From: an uncultured Roseburia sp.
Lineage (GTDB): Bacteria > Bacillota > Clostridia > Lachnospirales > Lachnospiraceae
Length of the DNA: 64,000 nucleotides
NCBI GenBank assembly: GCA_900539115.1
Contig: UQAQ01000013.1
Location: 1-64,000, forward strand
Direction: 5' to 3'
Positions 59,830 through 64,000 of the stretch are shown in pieces. The notes under the pieces were generated by a model, which saw only the letters and a list, made by a program, of their open reading frames with translations, did no database searches and had not been told where the DNA came from. Position 1 is the stretch's first letter. Every line of letters starts with the position of its first letter. Made by a program: the position numbers and the translations under genes.

Positions 59830-60991
59830 GTTCTTCTTCCTTTCGATATTTGTCATAATCATCCAGGAAATTATATTCCCAGTCATCTTTATGATAGCCG
59901 ATCACGGTACGCAGATTGATATTCCGCACACTGTTGAAAATATTCGACTCGATGACATCACTCGTCTTACGAAACTGCGCGATCAGTTCTTTCATCTCAT
60001 CACGCTTTGATGGCTTGTCTCCGCCACACGTCGCACAATGCTCGGTAAAGCGGCAGGCACACTGGATAAAATGCAGGTCATTGTAGTCACGCCATGCCTT
60101 GATATCCGCTTCTTTCACGAGATACAGCGGGCGGATCAGTTCCATGCCGGCAAAGTTTGAACTGTTTAACTTTGGCATCATTGTCTCAACTTTTCCGCTG
60201 TAAAGCATTCCCATGAGAATCGTCTCGATCACGTCATCAAAATGGTGGCCAAGCGCGATCTTATTGCAGCCGAGTTCTTTTGCCTTCGAATACAGATAGC
60301 CGCGTCGCATTCTCGCACAAAGATAACATGGATTTTTTTCAATCCCTGCAACCACGTCAAAAATCTCCGTATTAAACACCGTCAGCGGAATTCCTAAAAT
60401 CTTCGCATTGTTTTGTATGATATTCCAGTTGTCCTCATTGTAGCCCGGGTTCATTACGAGAAAAATGGCATCAAAGGAAATCTGTCCATGCTTTTTGATC
60501 TCCTGAATGAGTTTTGCCAACAGCATGGAATCCTTGCCTCCGGAGATACAGACCGCAATCTTATCTCCTTCCTGAATCAACTCGTATTCTTTAATGGCTT
60601 TCGTAAACCGACGCCAGATCGGCTTGCGGAATTTTTTGATCAGGCTCCGCTCAATCTGTGCCGTGCGTTCTCCGAGGTTTTCTTCCTGTTTTGTAAACTG
60701 ACTCAAAGAATACCTCAGATACGAGCGGTATCCCCCTTCCACATCGACGACATTTTTTCCTTCTTTTTCCAGATCCTGTACGCATTCCGCACTTTTTCGT
60801 CCCGTATGGCAGAACAAGTACACCGTCTTATCCTGCTTCCACAATTCCGCATGGTCTTCCAGTTCTTCCGCCGGAATATTTATCGCTCCCGGGATGCTTC
60901 CTCTGGAAAATTCTTCCTCTTGTCGTACATCTACCAGTACTGCTTCCTCTTTGGATAAAGCAAGCGCTTCCTGTACACTGATCTGTCTCAT
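59816..60991 (-). CDS. Rhodanese domain fused to a TtcA-like tRNA sulfurtransferase
   Basis: 391 residues. The N-terminal rhodanese domain (1-95) has the persulfide loop YLFCHTGRKSA with the active cysteine. From about 130 a PP-loop ATPase domain of the TtcA/TilS group follows: CISGGKDSMLLAKL, NPCYLCARMRRG (CxxC) and LGHHFDDVIETILMG. A C-terminal cluster CRFTEHCATCGG adds cysteines, probably with an iron-sulfur cluster. The fusion would pass sulfur from the rhodanese to a tRNA cytidine or uridine. The exact tRNA position is not shown by sequence. Confidence 0.88.
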   Translation of the reverse strand: MRQISVQEALALSKEEAVLVDVRQEEEFSRGSIPGAINIPAEELEDHAELWKQDKTVYLFCHTGRKSAECVQDLEKEGKNVVDVEGGYRSYLRYSLSQFTKQEENLGERTAQIERSLIKKFRKPIWRRFTKAIKEYELIQEGDKIAVCISGGKDSMLLAKLIQEIKKHGQISFDAIFLVMNPGYNEDNWNIIQNNAKILGIPLTVFNTEIFDVVAGIEKNPCYLCARMRRGYLYSKAKELGCNKIALGHHFDDVIETILMGMLYSGKVETMMPKLNSSNFAGMELIRPLYLVKEADIKAWRDYNDLHFIQCACRFTEHCATCGGDKPSKRDEMKELIAQFRKTSDVIESNIFNSVRNINLRTVIGYHKDDWEYNFLDDYDKYRKEEEHEGE

Positions 60992-61022
60992 CTTCTTCGC
61001 CTTCCTTTATTGTAAATCTCTG

Positions 61023-62921
61023 TCAAAATAACTTTGTCCCCGGTTCAATCGATCCATTGCGGTATTCCTGCATCAATTCTTCCAGATCGGATATATATGC
61101 CATAATTTTCTTTCCGACATCGGTATCTTTTACAAGTACACGCGTTTTCTCGGTCTCGACGATCTGACTCTCCGATGCGATGTCCTTATTTTCCTGCAAT
61201 GCCTTTTTTACACTTTCAAACGGATGGTGTGCTTTGATACGCATGCCATGGGAATTGTAAATTAATGTATATCCGGCGATTCCTGTCGTCTTGTGGTAAT
61301 CTTTGCAAAATCCGCCATCGATAACGAGCAGTTTTCCGCCTGCCCGGATCGGCTGTTCCCCTTCCATCGTTTTTACCGGCGTATGTCCATTGATAATGTG
61401 CGAATGTTCGGAATACAGACCAAACTCACGCAGGATCATATTGCAGGTCCGCTCTTCTTCATGATAGCGGTAATATGGATTGCTTTCCTCAATCCACGCA
61501 CTCTCGTCGGTCACAAACATTCTCTCAAAGGTCTTAATATTGCGCCCGCAAAGCGGTGATTTGCGTCCGCACCACAAAAACCACATGAAATCCAAGGCAT
61601 CCTGGTCTTTGCGGTGAAAATACGCCCGTCGCGCCATTTTGTCGGCATAATCGAGATAGCGTTTCCCCTGATAAATTTCATCGCCAAACCGCACCCCATC
61701 AAAATTTCCACTTTCATCCAATGGCACACAACCGTGATACAACAGGTTTCCATTGAAAATGCGGTACATGCTTCCCTTTTCATACAGATATGATATATGT
61801 CGCTGCAAACGATCGCTGTTGATAAATGCGGTCGTAAGTTCATCCATCACATGAGCTTCTTCTTCCGTAAGCGCATATACATCTTCCCTCTGGAGTGTAG
61901 GGAAATCCCCATCTTTCAATGGATATTCTTTTCCGTCAATCGCAACCGTCTTTTTCTCTTTATCAATCTTCGAAAGAAGCAGGCGGTCTTTCATCTCGTA
62001 TTCCGGATGGCGCAGTATCGTCTGGCCTTCCAGTTTCAAAAGCATAACGGAAACTGCCTTATCGGCCGCCTCCATCGGCTCCACATTGGCATACGTTTTT
62101 TCCGCAAACAAAGCGAGTTCCCGGAGACTGATGCCATAGCCGCTCTCTAATATCTCCGTATTGTGGTGGCGCAGGTTATTTTTCAAAACATTGGCGATGC
62201 AGGCCTGATTTCCCGCTGCTGCCCCCATCCACAATATATCGTGGTTTCCCCACTCAAAATCGAGGGAATGGTAGTTCATCAAAAGATCCATGATCTTGTC
62301 CGCATATGGTCCGCGGTCAAAAATATCCCCGACGATATGCAGATGATCTACAGCCAGCCGCTTGATCAGCTCTGCCAGCGCAACGATAAATTCATCCGCA
62401 TTGTCAATTTCCAAAATGGTATCCAAAATTTTCTGGTGATACCGCACCTGGTTATCATCTTCGTCTTTCTGCACATGCAGAAGCTCGTCGATAATATACG
62501 CAAAATCTTCCGGCATCGCCTTACGCACTTTCGATCTTGTATATTTGGAAGAAAGGAGTTTGGCAATCTCGATCAGCTGATTCAAGATCATGCGGTATCG
62601 CTCCATTGACAGCGCATTTTCTTTTTTTAACTGCTCTAATTTTTCTTTTGGGTAATAGATCAGTGTACAGATTGCCTGTCGTTCAGAATCATTTAACTGT
62701 TCTTCAAACAAAAGATCCACCTTTTCGCGGATCACTCCCGAGCAGTTGTTCAATATATGGCAAAATGCTTCATACTCCCCATGAAGGTCACTCATAAAAT
62801 GTTCGGTTCCCTTCGGAAGGTTGAGTATCGCATTCAAATTTATAATTTCTCTGCAAACGGCCTGTACCGATTGATATTTTTCTGCTAAAATCTTCAAGTA
62901 TAATGTTCTGTCAACGGACAT
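61023..62921 (-). CDS. fbp: Fructose-1,6-bisphosphatase, class III
   Basis: 632-residue Firmicutes-type FBPase, a gluconeogenic enzyme unrelated to the E. coli form. The calcineurin-like metal sites are seen in FMSDLHGEYEAF, IVGDIFDRGPYADKIMD and FEWGNHDILWMGAAAG, and HIINGHTPVKTMEGEQPI. Length is normal. The ribosome site AGGAGG lies inside the 3' arm of a strong terminator-like hairpin and the T run reaches the ATG, which suggests translational or antitermination control. Confidence 0.95.
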   Translation of the reverse strand: MSVDRTLYLKILAEKYQSVQAVCREIINLNAILNLPKGTEHFMSDLHGEYEAFCHILNNCSGVIREKVDLLFEEQLNDSERQAICTLIYYPKEKLEQLKKENALSMERYRMILNQLIEIAKLLSSKYTRSKVRKAMPEDFAYIIDELLHVQKDEDDNQVRYHQKILDTILEIDNADEFIVALAELIKRLAVDHLHIVGDIFDRGPYADKIMDLLMNYHSLDFEWGNHDILWMGAAAGNQACIANVLKNNLRHHNTEILESGYGISLRELALFAEKTYANVEPMEAADKAVSVMLLKLEGQTILRHPEYEMKDRLLLSKIDKEKKTVAIDGKEYPLKDGDFPTLQREDVYALTEEEAHVMDELTTAFINSDRLQRHISYLYEKGSMYRIFNGNLLYHGCVPLDESGNFDGVRFGDEIYQGKRYLDYADKMARRAYFHRKDQDALDFMWFLWCGRKSPLCGRNIKTFERMFVTDESAWIEESNPYYRYHEEERTCNMILREFGLYSEHSHIINGHTPVKTMEGEQPIRAGGKLLVIDGGFCKDYHKTTGIAGYTLIYNSHGMRIKAHHPFESVKKALQENKDIASESQIVETEKTRVLVKDTDVGKKIMAYISDLEELMQEYRNGSIEPGTKLF

Positions 62922-62984
62922 AAAAAAAGCCTCCTGTTTGTTCGTAGAATCAGTACTTATTCTACCACAAACATGGAAGCTTTT
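62922..62984 (-). promoter_or_regulatory. Terminator-like hairpin holding the fbp ribosome site
   Basis: On the minus strand AAAAGCTTCCATGTTTG (62984 leftwards) pairs with CAAACAGGAGGCTTTT; with the adjoining GTAGAAT/ATTCTAC this makes about 24 paired positions around an 8-base loop. Seven T follow directly and end at the fbp ATG. It starts nine bases after the upstream stop, so it is also the natural terminator of that gene. Confidence 0.8.
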
Positions 62985-62992
62985 AAAGGTTT

Positions 62993-64000
62993 TTATTCGG
63001 CAATGTATAATTTAATGCCGTTTTCACTGTAATTTGCATGTTCCGGAAGACTTACTTTGAGTCCCGGTGCCACAGTCCGAATGAGTTTCTTGTCAGATTC
63101 TGTCAATTTGAGCTTGCTTTCATTTGTCGTCACATAATAGCCGCTCACCTGATTATTTTCAAAAACGAAGCTGATGGTCGTATCGCCAAAGGTCGGCATG
63201 TTCTGCCCACCCTGGAAAAGCACTTCTCCGGTTCCTTCTGTTATAACGGCATTGGCTGCTCCAAATGTCAAAACTTCTTTTTTGGTATCTACGCTGGAAG
63301 CCCGAAGCATATACTCCCCACTCTGTGTCACATTCCGAATGAGGGTTTCATATTTTTGCGGAAGGTAGATGCTGTTAATATTAAGTTTCAAGTTCACATC
63401 GATTTCGTTCTGATCATAATTGACAAACTGAAATCCAACTCCCTGATTATAAATCTCATACGTCAGATCCCAATCGTCTTCCTCTCCTGTTTTCTTTTCC
63501 TGCCTGCTCCGGTACTCTTTCTCCAGCCGCTTTACCTGATCGGTAAATCCGGTAAACCCGCACTGCTCTACTTTGGCGATCGTCGCATACGAATCCTCCG
63601 TAAAACCTTTTTTCTTACTGTCATACTTAATACTGAAAGCATAATCGGTTTCCGATTCTATTATGCTCACAACCAATCCGGTCCGCTGCAACATAAAATT
63701 TTTGCTGTCTGACAGACACTCGTAACTGGAACGATACCCGCTGGTTTCTTTCTCGTACCCATCCTCATCCGTCGTTTCTTCTGCGGTTAGGATTCCTGAC
63801 GCAACGAGATTTTGAAGTGCCTGTGGAAAATCATTGGCTTTGACATAGCCACGGTCTTCATAACTTTTATTCGCACCCATTACATTTTTCGAATTTTCCT
63901 CGTAATAGAAATCCTCTGCTTTTTCCGGTTCTTTGGTAAATGCGGATGCCACCAGGATCAATATTCCAAATACAAGCGGAACTAAAATAATTCCAAGCAT
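62993..64000 (-). CDS. Membrane-anchored protein of unknown function (reaches window edge)
   Basis: 335 codons are visible up to an ATG that is the very last triplet (63998-64000), so the true start may be this or lie outside. One hydrophobic helix (LGIILVPLVFGILILVASAF) leads into a large hydrophilic, Asp/Glu/Lys- and Tyr-rich part without cysteine clusters or motifs that I know. Probably exported and anchored by its N-terminus. No recognised family. Confidence 0.55.
   Translation of the reverse strand: MLGIILVPLVFGILILVASAFTKEPEKAEDFYYEENSKNVMGANKSYEDRGYVKANDFPQALQNLVASGILTAEETTDEDGYEKETSGYRSSYECLSDSKNFMLQRTGLVVSIIESETDYAFSIKYDSKKKGFTEDSYATIAKVEQCGFTGFTDQVKRLEKEYRSRQEKKTGEEDDWDLTYEIYNQGVGFQFVNYDQNEIDVNLKLNINSIYLPQKYETLIRNVTQSGEYMLRASSVDTKKEVLTFGAANAVITEGTGEVLFQGGQNMPTFGDTTISFVFENNQVSGYYVTTNESKLKLTESDKKLIRTVAPGLKVSLPEHANYSENGIKLYIAE

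Noticed and set aside
1..64000. tRNA, rRNA, tmRNA or CRISPR arrays
   Set aside because: No cloverleaf-like or rRNA segments, no tmRNA next to smpB and no regularly spaced long repeats were recognised by eye; a dedicated scan could still find a single tRNA.

Overview
The window reads as the chromosome of a low-to-moderate GC, Gram-positive, probably spore-forming Clostridia, most likely a member of the Lachnospiraceae. The evidence is gene content and order: a Firmicutes-type division and cell-wall (dcw) cluster with a SpoVD/FtsI pair and an SpoVE/FtsW protein, secG-rnr-smpB, PASTA kinase PrkC with its phosphatase, a class III fructose-1,6-bisphosphatase, PdxS/PdxT, and GGAGG ribosome sites before nearly every gene. 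Almost everything lies on the minus strand, so operons read from high to low coordinates. Only typA and a DUF2156 gene (49.6-52.4 kb) lie on the plus strand.

Layout from left to right. At 0-1.4 kb are a leftward partial ORF at the edge, a SleB-like cell-wall hydrolase and smpB. At 1.4-16.8 kb is the dcw block, in transcription order mraZ, rsmH, ftsL, two class B penicillin-binding proteins, mraY, murD, ftsW/spoVE, murA, divIB, ftsZ, then secG, rnr and smpB. It starts at a promoter followed by four 10-bp-spaced MraZ boxes. At 16.9-18.4 kb is pdxS-pdxT. At 18.5-24.7 kb is a mixed set: S51 peptidase, small protein, NUDIX, MazG-like, ASCH, an unknown 297-residue protein, a CDF transporter, lgt and ychF. 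At 24.8-27.7 kb is a three-gene hipB-hipS-hipT toxin-antitoxin operon with three palindromic operators, followed by a cysteine-rich, probably corrinoid-linked protein. At 27.7-41.7 kb is a long housekeeping run, dapA-dapB-murF-priA-def-fmt-rsmB-rlmN-stp-prkC-rsgA-rpe, headed by a lysine riboswitch with a clear terminator. carB follows at 41.7-44.9 kb.

The region 45.1-47.9 kb is an AT-rich accessory island: an Xre repressor with an ImmA/IrrE protease, then a free-standing EndoU-like nuclease with a likely immunity protein and a DUF4417 protein. At 48-49.4 kb are a corrinoid adenosyltransferase and an SSB-like protein with two OB folds. At 52.4-64 kb lie licD, a polysaccharide flippase, two ABC exporter halves that each carry an N-terminal PH-like region and a zinc ribbon with a DUF1854 gene between them, a rhodanese-TtcA fusion, fbp and an incomplete membrane protein.

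The most interesting items are the HipBST operon with its exact operator/promoter overlap, the EndoU/immunity island, the double zinc-ribbon ABC exporter with DUF1854, and several leader hairpins that enclose ribosome-binding sites (fbp, the left-edge ORF, the SleB-like gene). No tRNA, rRNA, CRISPR array or complete insertion sequence was seen.
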